This document shows positions 55,353-63,657 of a stretch of DNA of 63,657 nt, piece by piece (the stretch's first letter is position 1; every line of letters starts with the position of its first letter). Both the position numbers and the translations under genes were made by a program. Location: assembly GCA_018816555.1 (NCBI GenBank), contig JAHIVT010000142.1, positions 1 through 63,657 of the forward strand, read 5' to 3'. The stretch comes from Pseudomonadota bacterium (lineage in GTDB: Bacteria > Desulfobacterota > Desulfobulbia > Desulfobulbales > SURF-16). A model generated the notes under the pieces. The model was not told where the DNA came from and did no database searches. It saw nothing but the letters and a program-made list of their open reading frames with translations.

Positions 55353-57305
55353 ATGTTTTTCCTGAGCAAGCTTAAATTACGCGGCAAACTGCTGGTCATG
55401 GTGTTGCCACTGGTTCTGGTCCCTATCCTTATTGTCGGCATGGTTGTGGGCTACATCGCCAATCAGCAGGCCTATCTCGGCATCACGAAAACGAGCAAGG
55501 ATGATCTGGACCATATGACCAGCTTCAGCCTTGATCTCCTGCAGGGCCATTATCAGCAATATCAGGTCTATAAGCAGGACAAACTGGCCACCGTGCGCAA
55601 CAACCTGGCCACCCTGGTCAATCTTGCCTATGATCTGGTTGCGTCCCTGGAACAGCAGCACGCCGCATCCGGACTCACTCTTCAGGAGGCCAAGGCCAGG
55701 GCCAATCGCTCCCTGAAAGATGTGCGGGTGGGGGAAACCGGTTACATCTATGCCATGACCACTGCGGGAGATCTTGTGGTGCACAAGGCCGCGGAGGGTA
55801 CCAATATCATGGATGCCAGGGATGAGCGGGGCCGTTACTTTATCCGAGAGATGTGCCGACAGGCGCCGGCCGCTCAGCCTGGAGAAATACTCTATATCAC
55901 CTATCCCTGGCGCAATCCGGTGCTCGGCGATGAGCATGAACGCCAGAAAATCGTGGCCTATCGTTATTTCCCGGAATGGGACTGGATCATTGGCGTGGGC
56001 AGTTATCTTGACGAGACTTACGAGGACCTTGCCTTTGAAAATGAGGCATTTGCGGAGCTCAAGGAGCAGATCAAGGCCAAACGGGTGGGAGATGCCGGTT
56101 ACATCTATGTCATGGACATCAAAGGAAATTTGAAGATCCATCCCTTTCGCGAGGGAGACAATATTTATGACACCCGTGATGAAGACGGTCGTTATTTTAT
56201 CCGTGAAATGTGTACGAAAAAGCAGGGCTGGATTCGTTATCCCTGGCGCAATGAGGGGGAGAAGTCGGCTCGGATGAAGATTGTCCGCTACAGCTATTTC
56301 GAGCCTTGGGGGTGGATAGTTGCAGTTGGCTCCTATGAAGATGAGTTTTACGGACCGGCCAATCTCATAAAGCATAAAATCTTCTGGAGCGTGGGGTTGC
56401 TTGTTCTGCTTGTCGGCCTTGGCGCAAGTTTTTTTGGCTATTTTGCGGCAAAGGTGTTTACCGCCCCCATCTATGAAATGATTTCCGTCATGCGTCAGAT
56501 AAAAAAAGGACGGATGGATAAAAGGGTGCGGGTGCAGGGTAATGATGAACTGGCCGAACTTGCGGAAACCTTTAATGCCATGAGCGAGAAGTTAAAGGAG
56601 AATAAGGAGATTGAGAGCAATCTGGCTCAACAGGGAAGAATTGCCTCCCTTGGGGTGCTTTCTTCTTCCGTGGCCCATGAGATCAATAATCCTCTTGGGG
56701 TCATTCAGGGGTATGTCGGTTATCTTGAGGGCAAAATAGACGAACTGGATCCGAATCACAAGATTGTCAGGGAGATAAAGCAGGAGAACAGGCGTTGCAT
56801 GAAGATTGTCAACAATCTTTTAAGCTATACCCGCACTCCGTTGCCTGACCCCCGGCAAACCGATCTCAATGAATTGCTGGGCCAGATAGTGGGGCTCATT
56901 GCCGGTCATCAGGAGTTGCGGAATGTGGCGGTGGAAAGAGATTTTGCCCCTGATCTGCCATATGTTATGGTGGATGCCGATCAGATCCGGCAGGTGGTGA
57001 TCAACCTGCTGATGAATGCCGGCAAGGCCACGGGAGAAACCGGCAGGGTGAAACTCAGTACGGCTTTGGTTGCGGGTGATCAGGTGCGGATAGTCTGTGA
57101 GGACTCAGGACCCGGTATCAATGAGGCTGATCTTCCCCAAGTATTTGAACCGTTTTTTACCACCAAGCCGAGAGGCACCGGACTGGGCCTTGCCATCAGC
57201 AGGCAGATCATCGAGGCCCATCACGGCAGCATTACAATTGAAAGCAGGGTGGGCAAGGGGACCAAGGTCATTATCACCCTGCCGCATAGTTATAGGGAAT
57301 TCTAA
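55353..57305 (+). CDS. Double-Cache sensor histidine kinase
   Basis: A 650-residue membrane kinase. After one membrane helix (about 12-32) the periplasmic part has two sCache_2-type copies, each with VG-TGYIY or VGDAGYIYVM, a G(N/D)L strand, H and RDE-GRYFIREM; these usually bind small carboxylates. A second membrane helix (about 345-370), a HAMP region, the H box SLGVLSSSVAHEINNPLGVI and a HATPase_c domain (DSGPGI, FEPFFTTKPRGTGLGLAI) follow. The start is the ATG at 55353, directly before the first helix; the open frame extends into exbD. The end is followed immediately by its cognate response regulator. Confidence 0.93.
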   Translation: MFFLSKLKLRGKLLVMVLPLVLVPILIVGMVVGYIANQQAYLGITKTSKDDLDHMTSFSLDLLQGHYQQYQVYKQDKLATVRNNLATLVNLAYDLVASLEQQHAASGLTLQEAKARANRSLKDVRVGETGYIYAMTTAGDLVVHKAAEGTNIMDARDERGRYFIREMCRQAPAAQPGEILYITYPWRNPVLGDEHERQKIVAYRYFPEWDWIIGVGSYLDETYEDLAFENEAFAELKEQIKAKRVGDAGYIYVMDIKGNLKIHPFREGDNIYDTRDEDGRYFIREMCTKKQGWIRYPWRNEGEKSARMKIVRYSYFEPWGWIVAVGSYEDEFYGPANLIKHKIFWSVGLLVLLVGLGASFFGYFAAKVFTAPIYEMISVMRQIKKGRMDKRVRVQGNDELAELAETFNAMSEKLKENKEIESNLAQQGRIASLGVLSSSVAHEINNPLGVIQGYVGYLEGKIDELDPNHKIVREIKQENRRCMKIVNNLLSYTRTPLPDPRQTDLNELLGQIVGLIAGHQELRNVAVERDFAPDLPYVMVDADQIRQVVINLLMNAGKATGETGRVKLSTALVAGDQVRIVCEDSGPGINEADLPQVFEPFFTTKPRGTGLGLAISRQIIEAHHGSITIESRVGKGTKVIITLPHSYREF

Positions 57306-58667
57306 GTGAAAAAAGACAGGCGTATCCTGGTCATTGACGATGAGCAAGCCTTTTGCCGCATGCTCGATCTTGTTCTCACGGATAACGGATATCAGGTCCG
57401 TATTGAGACAAATTCCGCCCGGGCGGTGGAACAGTTCCAACCGGACAGTGCTGACCTGGTAATAACGGACGTGAAGATGCCGGTGCTTGATGGTTTGGGG
57501 GTCCTGCGCGCTATCAAGGCAAAGGATGCCGCTGTTCCGGTACTCATGATGACAGCCCATGCCACGGTTGATATGTCAATCCGGGCCTTGAGGGACGGTG
57601 CTTTTGACATGCTGATCAAACCCTTTGAGCCTGATGAGCTGTTACACCGGGTGGCGAATGCCTTAAAACAGAGCGCTCTCATCGAGGAGAACAAAGAGCT
57701 CAGACAAGAGCTTGCCCAGGGGCAGTTCCCTGACATCATAGGCCAGGACAAGGAATTTCGTGCCGTCCTTGATACGGCACATAAGCTTGCCCAGCGGGAT
57801 ATTTCCGTGCTCATATCCGGTGAATCCGGCACCGGAAAAGAATTGGTGGCTCGTGCCATCCACGAGCATTCGGGCCGCCAAGGCCAGCGCTTTGTGGCCA
57901 TCAACTGCGGGGCTCTGCCGGAAACCCTTTTGGAAAGTGAGCTTTTCGGACACCGCAAAGGGGCCTTTACCGGGGCCGGTCAGGATAAAAAAGGCCTTTT
58001 GGAGACTGCTGATCAGGGCACCTTACTGCTTGATGAGGTGGGCAACCTGCCCATGCAGGTCCAGAAGACCTTGCTCAGATTTCTCCAGGAAAGGGAATTC
58101 TACCGGGTGGGGGAGAGCCAACCAACCAGGGTTGACGTGCGTATTCTCTCGGCAACCAACGCAGATTTAAAAGAGCAGATGGAGCAGGGCCGGTTTCGCG
58201 AAGACCTCTATTTCCGGCTGGCCATGGTTAATCTGCACCTGCCTGCCCTGCGGCTACGGCGAACGGATATCCCTCTGTTGGCCCATCATTTTCTGGAGGA
58301 ACAAAACGAGCGTTTTGCTTCAAAGGTACGGGGTATTTCGCCGGAGACCATGGAAATACTGCTGCAGTATGACTGGCCCGGTAATATCAGAGAGTTGCGC
58401 AACGTGATAGATGCCGGGCTTGCCATCGAGAGCGGCGACATGCTGGGTGCTGACGTGATCAGGAGGCTTCTGAAGATTGAGGAACGGCAAGAGAGCCTCC
58501 CGAAAGCTGATGCTGATTATTCCGTTGCCCTTGCCCGCTTTGAACAGGGCTATTTTGCCAACCTCCTCCAGCAGAGTGCCGGCAATGTGGAAACCGCGGC
58601 AAAGAATGCCGGGGTCAATTTGGCTACCTTTTATCGTAAAATAAAAAAATACGCGCTCCGCTCATAG
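57306..58667 (+). CDS. NtrC-family sigma-54-dependent response regulator
   Basis: A 453-residue transcription activator. The receiver domain (1-120) has the acidic IDDEQ and phospho-acceptor VITDVKMPVLDG. The AAA+ domain (about 135-365) has Walker A GESGTGKE, the sigma-54-contact loop GAFTGAGQDKKG and RAIHEHSGR. A Fis-type HTH ends the protein (NVETAAKNAGVNLATFYRKIKK). GTG start directly after the kinase gene stop. Its likely target is the transporter gene downstream, where a -24/-12 promoter and a palindrome lie. Confidence 0.96.
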   Translation: MKKDRRILVIDDEQAFCRMLDLVLTDNGYQVRIETNSARAVEQFQPDSADLVITDVKMPVLDGLGVLRAIKAKDAAVPVLMMTAHATVDMSIRALRDGAFDMLIKPFEPDELLHRVANALKQSALIEENKELRQELAQGQFPDIIGQDKEFRAVLDTAHKLAQRDISVLISGESGTGKELVARAIHEHSGRQGQRFVAINCGALPETLLESELFGHRKGAFTGAGQDKKGLLETADQGTLLLDEVGNLPMQVQKTLLRFLQEREFYRVGESQPTRVDVRILSATNADLKEQMEQGRFREDLYFRLAMVNLHLPALRLRRTDIPLLAHHFLEEQNERFASKVRGISPETMEILLQYDWPGNIRELRNVIDAGLAIESGDMLGADVIRRLLKIEERQESLPKADADYSVALARFEQGYFANLLQQSAGNVETAAKNAGVNLATFYRKIKKYALRS

Positions 58668-58685
58668 GCGAGTTTACGTTTTTAG

Positions 58686-58739
58686 TTTTTTGCACAGATG
58701 CGAAAAATCCGCTCGGTTTTTTCGCATCTGTGCAAAAAA
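58686..58739 (+). terminator. Strong terminator after the response regulator
   Basis: A near-perfect stem of more than 20 bp: TTTTTTGCACAGATGCGAAAAA facing TTTTTTCGCATCTGTGCAAAAAA, with a 9-base loop. A and T runs on both sides make it able to act in either direction. It separates the two-component operon from the transporter gene. Confidence 0.9.
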
Positions 58740-58844
58740 GATCAAAAAATCTCTTAATTTCAGTATATTATCCCATTGTTCTCTTTTTGATCAAGAGCGT
58801 CCTTTCCAACCTTCGGCTCAAACAGTGTTAATTCCCTTGATTTT

Positions 58845-58862
58845 ATTTGCAGCGCTGCAAAT
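58845..58862. promoter_or_regulatory. 18-bp perfect palindrome, candidate NtrC-type enhancer site
   Basis: ATTTGCAGCGCTGCAAAT is exactly self-complementary. Its centre lies about 110 bases upstream of the -24 box at 58961, the usual range for an upstream activator site of a sigma-54 activator. A degenerate half-similar element (TTTTGCAGC...CGCTTTGAAA) is at about 58897-58918. Confidence 0.6.
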
Positions 58863-58960
58863 CCTCTTTGCCGCGCAACTCTTTCATATAGATGATATTT
58901 TGCAGCTAACGCTTTGAAATAAAAAGATATTTCCTTTTTTGTCTGCCAGAGTGGCGCTGC

Positions 58961-58976
58961 TGGTATGGGCCTTGCT
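58961..58976 (+). promoter_or_regulatory. Sigma-54-type promoter for the OFA transporter
   Basis: TGGTATGGGCCTTGCT matches TGGCACG-N4-TTGCW with the GG and GC elements at correct distance and G at position 7. It lies about 66 bases before the transporter ATG. It fits control by the adjacent NtrC-type regulator. Confidence 0.7.
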
Positions 58977-59041
58977 CTATATAACGCAAATTTGCCATGA
59001 ATGCGGATTAAAAGGATAAATTAAGCAGACAAGGGAGTAAA

Positions 59042-60379
59042 ATGAGCGAGCAAATGAAGAATAAGGGATGGACGGTCGTACTGGCAGGTACAGCAATCAA
59101 TCTGGCGCTTGGTATTCTGTATACCTGGTCCATTTTTAAAGGAGAGATCCGGGCCTCCATCGAGAGTGGTGCCGGATTGTTTCAATGGGATCTTGCCTCG
59201 ATCAATGATCCCTACGCCGTCTGCTGCCTGGTTTTTGCTTTTACCATGATTGTGGCGGGAAAATGCCAGGATCGTATCGGGCCACGCTTTACTGCCATGA
59301 TCGGCGGCCTGCTGGTGGGAATCGGTTTTATCATGATCTCCCAGACCACAAGCTACTGGGGATGGGTTCTCGGATTCGGTGTTCTGGTGGGCGCAGGACT
59401 GGGTTTCGGCTACTCTTCCGCTACTCCTCCGGCCCTGAAATGGTTTCCTCCGGCCAAGACCGGCCTGGTGGCTGGTATCGTTGTTTCCGGTTTCGGGCTG
59501 GCCTCCGTTTACATAGCTCCCCTTGCCCAGTATCTGTTAAAGGGCTGGGGGCTGCAGACCTCCATGCTTATTTTTGGCATTGCTTTCGCCGTGGTGGTTT
59601 GCGTTTTTGCCAATCTTCTGGTTAATCCGCCCCAGGGTTATTCGGTTGCCAAGGCAGCGCCCAAAAAGGATACAGCTGCCCAGGCGGCAACTCACTGCGC
59701 TGATGTCACTCCCTCCCGGATGATGAAATCCGTTGACTTCTACCTGTTGTGGCTCATCTATTTTATCGGTGCGGGCGCCGGCCTCATGGTAATCGGCAGT
59801 GTCGCCGGGATGGCTAAAAAGAGCCTGGGGGAGATGGCCTTTGTCGCTGTGGCCCTGGTTGCCGTTGGTAATGCCGCGGGTCGTATTGTGGCGGGTATGC
59901 TTTCAGACCGAATCGGACGCAGCAAGACCCTGATTATTATGCTTCTTTTCCAGGCCCTGCTCATGTTTGCCGCAATCCCTGTTGTGGGTTCGGCTTCCAC
60001 CAGTGCCGTGGTGCTGGTCCTGCTTGCCGCTTTCATCGGATTTAACTACGGCACCAACCTGGCTCTTTTCCCATCCTTTGCCAAGGACCTCTGGGGCTTG
60101 AAAAACTTCGGCACCAACTACGGCATCCTTTTTACCGCCTGGGGTATGGGCGGTTTTGTCATGGGGCGGGTTTCACAGATGATCCAGGCCAGTACAGGCA
60201 GCTATAATATGTCTTTTATGATTGCCGGTACAGCTTTGGTTGTCGGTGCAGGCCTCACCTTGAAACTCGGTGGAGAAAAGGCTATGTCCCACGTCGAAGT
60301 CCCTCAGGGGGCAGGACTTGGCCGACCGCGTTTGCACGTCAATCATAACTGGATGCTTCGGACACGAAGGAATCAATAA
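59042..60379 (+). CDS. OFA-family MFS transporter (oxalate/formate antiporter type)
   Basis: A 445-residue membrane transporter with about twelve hydrophobic segments. The family pattern is clear: GWTVVLAGTAINLALGILYTWSIF, then GLGFGYSSATPPALKWFPPAKTGLVAGIVVSGFG, and YGTNLALFPSFAKDLWGLKNFGTNYG in the second half. OFA members move small monocarboxylates or oxalate. The exact substrate is not shown; the upstream Cache kinase suggests a carboxylate. AAGGGAG precedes the ATG. Confidence 0.93.
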   Translation: MSEQMKNKGWTVVLAGTAINLALGILYTWSIFKGEIRASIESGAGLFQWDLASINDPYAVCCLVFAFTMIVAGKCQDRIGPRFTAMIGGLLVGIGFIMISQTTSYWGWVLGFGVLVGAGLGFGYSSATPPALKWFPPAKTGLVAGIVVSGFGLASVYIAPLAQYLLKGWGLQTSMLIFGIAFAVVVCVFANLLVNPPQGYSVAKAAPKKDTAAQAATHCADVTPSRMMKSVDFYLLWLIYFIGAGAGLMVIGSVAGMAKKSLGEMAFVAVALVAVGNAAGRIVAGMLSDRIGRSKTLIIMLLFQALLMFAAIPVVGSASTSAVVLVLLAAFIGFNYGTNLALFPSFAKDLWGLKNFGTNYGILFTAWGMGGFVMGRVSQMIQASTGSYNMSFMIAGTALVVGAGLTLKLGGEKAMSHVEVPQGAGLGRPRLHVNHNWMLRTRRNQ

Positions 60380-60402
60380 ATCTATCGGGTGATAGAGCGA
60401 CA

Positions 60403-60471
60403 GGGGTAACCTGCAGCGCCACCGAGCCTTGCCCGTCAAGGCTGCCGTGCTTCTCGCTGTCAGGTTGCCCC
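60403..60471 (+). terminator. Imperfect hairpin after the OFA gene, likely terminator
   Basis: GGGGTAACCTG-CAGCG (60403-60418) faces CGCTGTCAGGTTGCCCC (60455-60471) with one bulged base. A T-rich stretch (TTTATCGTTTTACTG) follows, and the stem lies just after the transporter stop codon. Confidence 0.65.
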
Positions 60472-60777
60472 TTTATCGTTTTACTGTAATTTCAGAACTC
60501 CTGAGGTCATGACGTAATTTCAATGAGTTAAGCCACCATCTTGGATTCTGTCCTGTTACCGGTTTGAGTACTTAAAGTGAAAGGTTTTATCTGATGTCTT
60601 TAACCACTTTGAACAACCTGACTATCCATGATATTGCCTTGATAATGCGAAAAGTTGCAGCCGGTTAGTCGCCCAGCTTTCCTTTCCAAAGCTCTACGAG
60701 ATGTCTCTCTATCAATTGTGGTTGAGGTATCCATGCGATACTTCTTGTCTGAAGCCCATAGTGTTGGGGGCAGGTCG
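60472..60777. other. Intergenic region between the OFA terminator and the disrupted hybrid kinase
   Basis: About 300 bases between convergent genes. No gene, promoter or repeat was recognised. Confidence 0.4.
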
Positions 60778-63058
60778 TCATCCCGTGGGATCAGGCGCCG
60801 TGGTCAGCACTTCCCTGATTTTGTCGGCGAGCTCGTTTTTAGAAAAAGGTTTCTGCAGCAGGAAGACGTCCTTGTCCAGAACCCCCCTGTGAACGATAAC
60901 GTTTGAGGTATAACCGGACATGAACAGCACTTTGAGTCCGGGGTAAATTTTCTGCAGCCGAATTGCCAGATCCCGCCCGTTCAATTCCGGCATGATCACG
61001 TCGGTGATCAGCAGATCGATTGTCGCCGGGCTGTTCTCGGCCATGGCGAGGGCCTCCAGGGGTGAATTCGCGGCCATAACCCGATAGCCGAGACCCTTGA
61101 GCACTCTTTCCGCCAGCTTGAGTATAGCTACTTCGTCTTCCACCAGCAGCAGGGTTTCGTTATTGCCAAGGGATGTTGCCACTGTGCTTTTGGCAAGAAT
61201 CTCTATGGACTGTCCGGTTGCCCGGGGCAGGTAGATCTTGAATGTGGCGCCGTGCCCCGGTTCGCTATACACGTTGATAAACCCATTATTTTGTTTAACG
61301 ATGCCATAGATGGTTGCCAGACCGAGCCCGGTACCATGACCGACGGTCTTGGTGCTGAAAAATGGTTCGAAAATATTGTTGAGAATCGTTGCATCCATAC
61401 CTGCACCGTCGTCGCTCACCGTTAGTCGGGCAAATTCGCCGGGAACGAATCCCTGATGCAGAGAACAATAGGCGTCGTCAATTACAAAGTTTGCGGTCTC
61501 GATGATGATTTTCCCCACACCGCTGATCGCGTCTCTGGCATTGACGCAGAGATTAGCCAGAATCTGATCGATTTGGGAGGGATCGATTCGAATCGGCCAG
61601 ACCTGTTCGCCCGGACACCAAACGAGATCAATATCCTCTCCGATCAGGGGGTGGAGCATCTTGAGCATACTCTGCACGGTATTATTGATCTCCAGAACCT
61701 TGGGAGCGATGGGTTGGCGGCGGGCAAAGGCTAACAATTGGCGGGTAAGTTCCTTGGACCGCTTGCCTGCATGAATGACCTCCAGAAGATCATTATATAA
61801 AGGATCGTTGCTCGCTACTCTTTCAAGGGCCATCTCCGTATAGCCCAGGATCACGCCGATCATGTTGTTGAAGTCGTGGGCCACGCCGCCTGCCAGTCTG
61901 CCCACGGCCTCCATCTTCTGAGCTTGGCGCAGCTGACTTTCCATCTCCTGCCGATGCTTTTCCGCCAGACTGAGACGGGCGCTCATTTTGTTGAACTCAT
62001 CAACCAGCGTAGACAGGGTATTGGTCGGCGTAGTCTGGATGCGGTGGGAGAAATTTCCGTCGGAGATCTGCCGGAAGGCCTGCTGCAGCCGTTTGGTGGC
62101 TGCTTCTTCCATCGCCGCCTTCGGAAGACCGGAAAAGAGGAGCCAGTCAACGCCGGGTACATGACAATGACAATATACCCACTCCATGCCGGCGGCATCC
62201 GTTACCTTCAGCACGCCTGCTTCCTTTGTGATGATCGCCTCCGGATCGAGATGCTGCCACTGTCCGCCGATTTCAGCCAGGGGATGCAGAAAAAGGCGCC
62301 CCTGTGCCTGATCGATTTCAGCCTGTAGTTTTTCATGCAGCACCAGCATCCCCTTTTTATCCACGATGAACTGGGTTTGCTGGGGAAAGGATTTTGCACA
62401 GGTAAAATCCCGATAAAGATAGCGGATAGGCAGATCGATGCTCCACAGGCCAAGAAAGGCCTCGTCGCGCCAGACCGGAATGGAAACGGAAAGGATCACC
62501 CCCTTCACCTGCATAATCCACAGTGGGTGGCGTCCAGCGGATTTGCCGTTGCGGATTGTTTTGGGGGCAGACGGAAAGAAAGGTGTGATAGGTCGTCCAA
62601 TCGAAATCAGCGGAAATCGCAAGGCGTTGGTCGATGAACGGGTATTGCAGGGAGCTGTTGGAGGCATCCTGGTAATAGATCCAGCCGACATCCCCGAGGC
62701 GGTCGTGGATATGTTTCAGATGGCTGCCGATATGGCGATGGCGGTACATCTGCCGTCGCACCGTCGGATCTGTCTTCAGGTGCTTGCCCCAGGAAATGCT
62801 GACGGCATCCTGTGGCGCGGTGCCCTGTCTGAAGGCCGACAGCAAGGGTTGACTTTGGAAAAAACCGTCTTCGTCTACGGTAAACCCCGCAAGTTGCAGC
62901 CATTCGTCGATTTTTTTATCTGGGTCGGCATCCAGGCCGACAAGGAGCAGAGTGGTTCGCTGAAGCTCTTCCAATGCATTGTACAGCCTGTCAACCTGTT
63001 GGGAAAGAACCGCGCGATACCTTTCCAACTCCCACCGTAAGGCTTCTATTTCATTCAT
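60778..63058 (-). pseudogene. Hybrid sensor kinase/response regulator split by a frameshift
   Basis: Two overlapping minus-strand frames encode one protein. The first (63058-62357) starts with an ATG and a coiled coil (residues 1-43) and enters a Cache/PDC-like sensor region (GWIYYQDASNSSLQYPF, DFDWTTYHTF). The second frame (coding to 60778) continues that domain (ILSVSIPVWRDEAFLGLWSIDLP). A HAMP-like region (ISDGNFSHRIQ), H box GRLAGGVAHDFNNMIG, HATPase_c (GAGM, FEPFFSTK, GTGLGLATIYG) and a receiver (LLITDVIMPELNGRDL, QKPF) follow. Frame changes near 62563-62590, in a stretch with five Gs and A runs, so either the gene is inactivated or one base is wrong in the sequence. Confidence 0.85.
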
Positions 63059-63349
63059 AACCAGCTCCCTGGAAACACGGTTTCCACCGGCATGTAAATT
63101 CTGTATATTGGCCCGGTTTGAAATAAAATAAATCAGTTTCTTTTATTATGGCTCAGCCTGGTTCTTTGGGGAGGCAAATCAACATTGTAAGCACAGCGTT
63201 GGATCTTGAAATATAAGTTTTCCGGGAAGTAGTCCTTGAAATTCCTGTTTCAAGATCTGCCCCCGCCCAATTGAAGGTATATTTTGAATTTGTAATAAAA
63301 TAAGATAGTTATATGATTTCGGAGAATTGCTGGACTAAAGTCGAAAATC
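63059..63349. other. Intergenic region between the hybrid kinase and the GGDEF remnant
   Basis: About 290 bases, AT-rich. It should contain the promoter of the disrupted kinase. No gene was recognised. Confidence 0.4.
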
Positions 63350-63547
63350 TTACAGTATGACAACCTTATTACGGCCTTGGTTTTTGGCTAAATAAAGAGC
63401 TTTGTCTGCTTTTTTAATAATATCATCATGCAAAGCATCTTTATTATCAACAACTGTCATTCCAATGCTGACGGTAAATCTTATAAGCACGCCACTGTCG
63501 GTGCTGACTTCTATCTTAGTACTTGTATTCATAAATACGATGACGTA
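63350..63547 (-). pseudogene. C-terminal remnant of a GGDEF (diguanylate cyclase) domain
   Basis: The frame encodes FTVSIGMTVVDN and ADKALYLAKNQGRNKVVIL, the last ~50 residues of a GGDEF domain (the VSIG strand and the ADKALYxAKxxGRN helix). The catalytic GGDEF loop and everything before it are missing; the frame meets a stop at 63548-63550. The ATG at 63532 is only an internal methionine. The break point lies where transposase-type sequence begins to the right, so an insertion probably removed the rest. Confidence 0.8.
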
Positions 63548-63610
63548 TTACTGTTGACAGTTTGACTTTTAGCGTGATAACGTACTTCCTAAAAACAAAG
63601 GAGGTGCGAT

Positions 63611-63657
63611 ATCCCAAGAAAAAGCCCATACACAATACTGCTTGATACCAAAGAAAA
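63611..63657 (+). CDS. IS630-like transposase, first codons only (cut by window edge)
   Basis: The last 47 bases encode PRKSPYTILLDTKE after an ATC codon at 63611. This matches the usual beginning of IS630-family/helix-turn-helix transposases (MPRKSPYTI-L). An excellent AAAGGAGG lies at 63597-63604 with a 6-base spacing, so translation probably starts at this place with the non-standard ATC, or the start was mutated from ATG. The rest of the gene lies outside the window. Confidence 0.55.
   Translation, partial: MPRKSPYTILLDTKE

Overview
The window comes from a Gram-negative, flagellated, probably anaerobic bacterium. It most resembles the Desulfobacterota (former Deltaproteobacteria), perhaps the Desulfobulbales. 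That placement is an inference from gene content: hybrid kinases of the sulfate-reducer type, two sigma-54-type promoters, an NtrC-type regulator, a CooC ATPase, FolE2, and the radical SAM - rng - rplU - rpmA - obgE - proB - proA - nadD order. No 16S gene is present. Most of the window is chromosomal housekeeping DNA with a few accessory insertions.

Layout. (1) 1-762: tail of a hybrid sensor kinase. (2) 1118-6286: fliK-flgD-flgE behind a sigma-54-type promoter, closed by a terminator. (3) 6320-7467: an orphan cooC flanked by two copies of a 66-bp palindromic repeat. (4) 7773-12103: ileS-lspA-fabD. (5) 12269-17542: ffh-rpsP-khpA-rimM-trmD-SPOUT methyltransferase-rplS-rnhB-yraN, a translation operon. 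(6) 17657-22099: pdxA, a NadR-like P-loop kinase, a TPR lipoprotein and a LolB-like lipoprotein. (7) 22096-26129: a radical SAM/DUF2344 protein and rng. (8) 26278-32156, minus strand: a three-gene island encoding a Slam-like TPR/beta-barrel protein, a FecR protein with a TbpB-like C-terminus, and a CHASE2 adenylate cyclase. (9) 32452-37489: rplU-rpmA-obgE-proB-proA-nadD. (10) 37512-44364: folE2, an Hsp15-like S4 protein, stand-alone IMP cyclohydrolase, purN, pyrR, a GAF kinase and a U32 peptidase-family protein. (11) 44380-48956: two methyltransferases, small membrane proteins, a 181-bp MITE-like element and an NlpC/P60-like protein. (12) 49357-51998: iorAB-type molybdenum hydroxylase. (13) 52202-60379: a PAS kinase, exbBD, a Cache kinase with its NtrC-type regulator, and an OFA-family transporter behind a sigma-54-type promoter and an 18-bp palindrome. 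(14) 60778-63657: a frameshifted hybrid kinase, a truncated GGDEF gene, and the first codons of an IS630-like transposase.

The most interesting unit is the minus-strand island at 26.3-32.2 kb. A secreted FecR-domain protein carries a C-terminal segment with the FYGP-type signature of the TbpB-like barrels handled by Slam translocons. It sits between a Slam-like outer-membrane protein and a CHASE2 cyclase. This suggests a surface-export system coupled to cAMP signalling, placed inside the otherwise conserved rng-rplU cluster. The second is a complete regulatory circuit at 55.3-60.4 kb: kinase, sigma-54 activator, palindromic candidate enhancer, -24/-12 promoter, transporter. Small repeats are frequent: heptanucleotide arrays, a repeated long palindrome and a MITE-like element, all intergenic.
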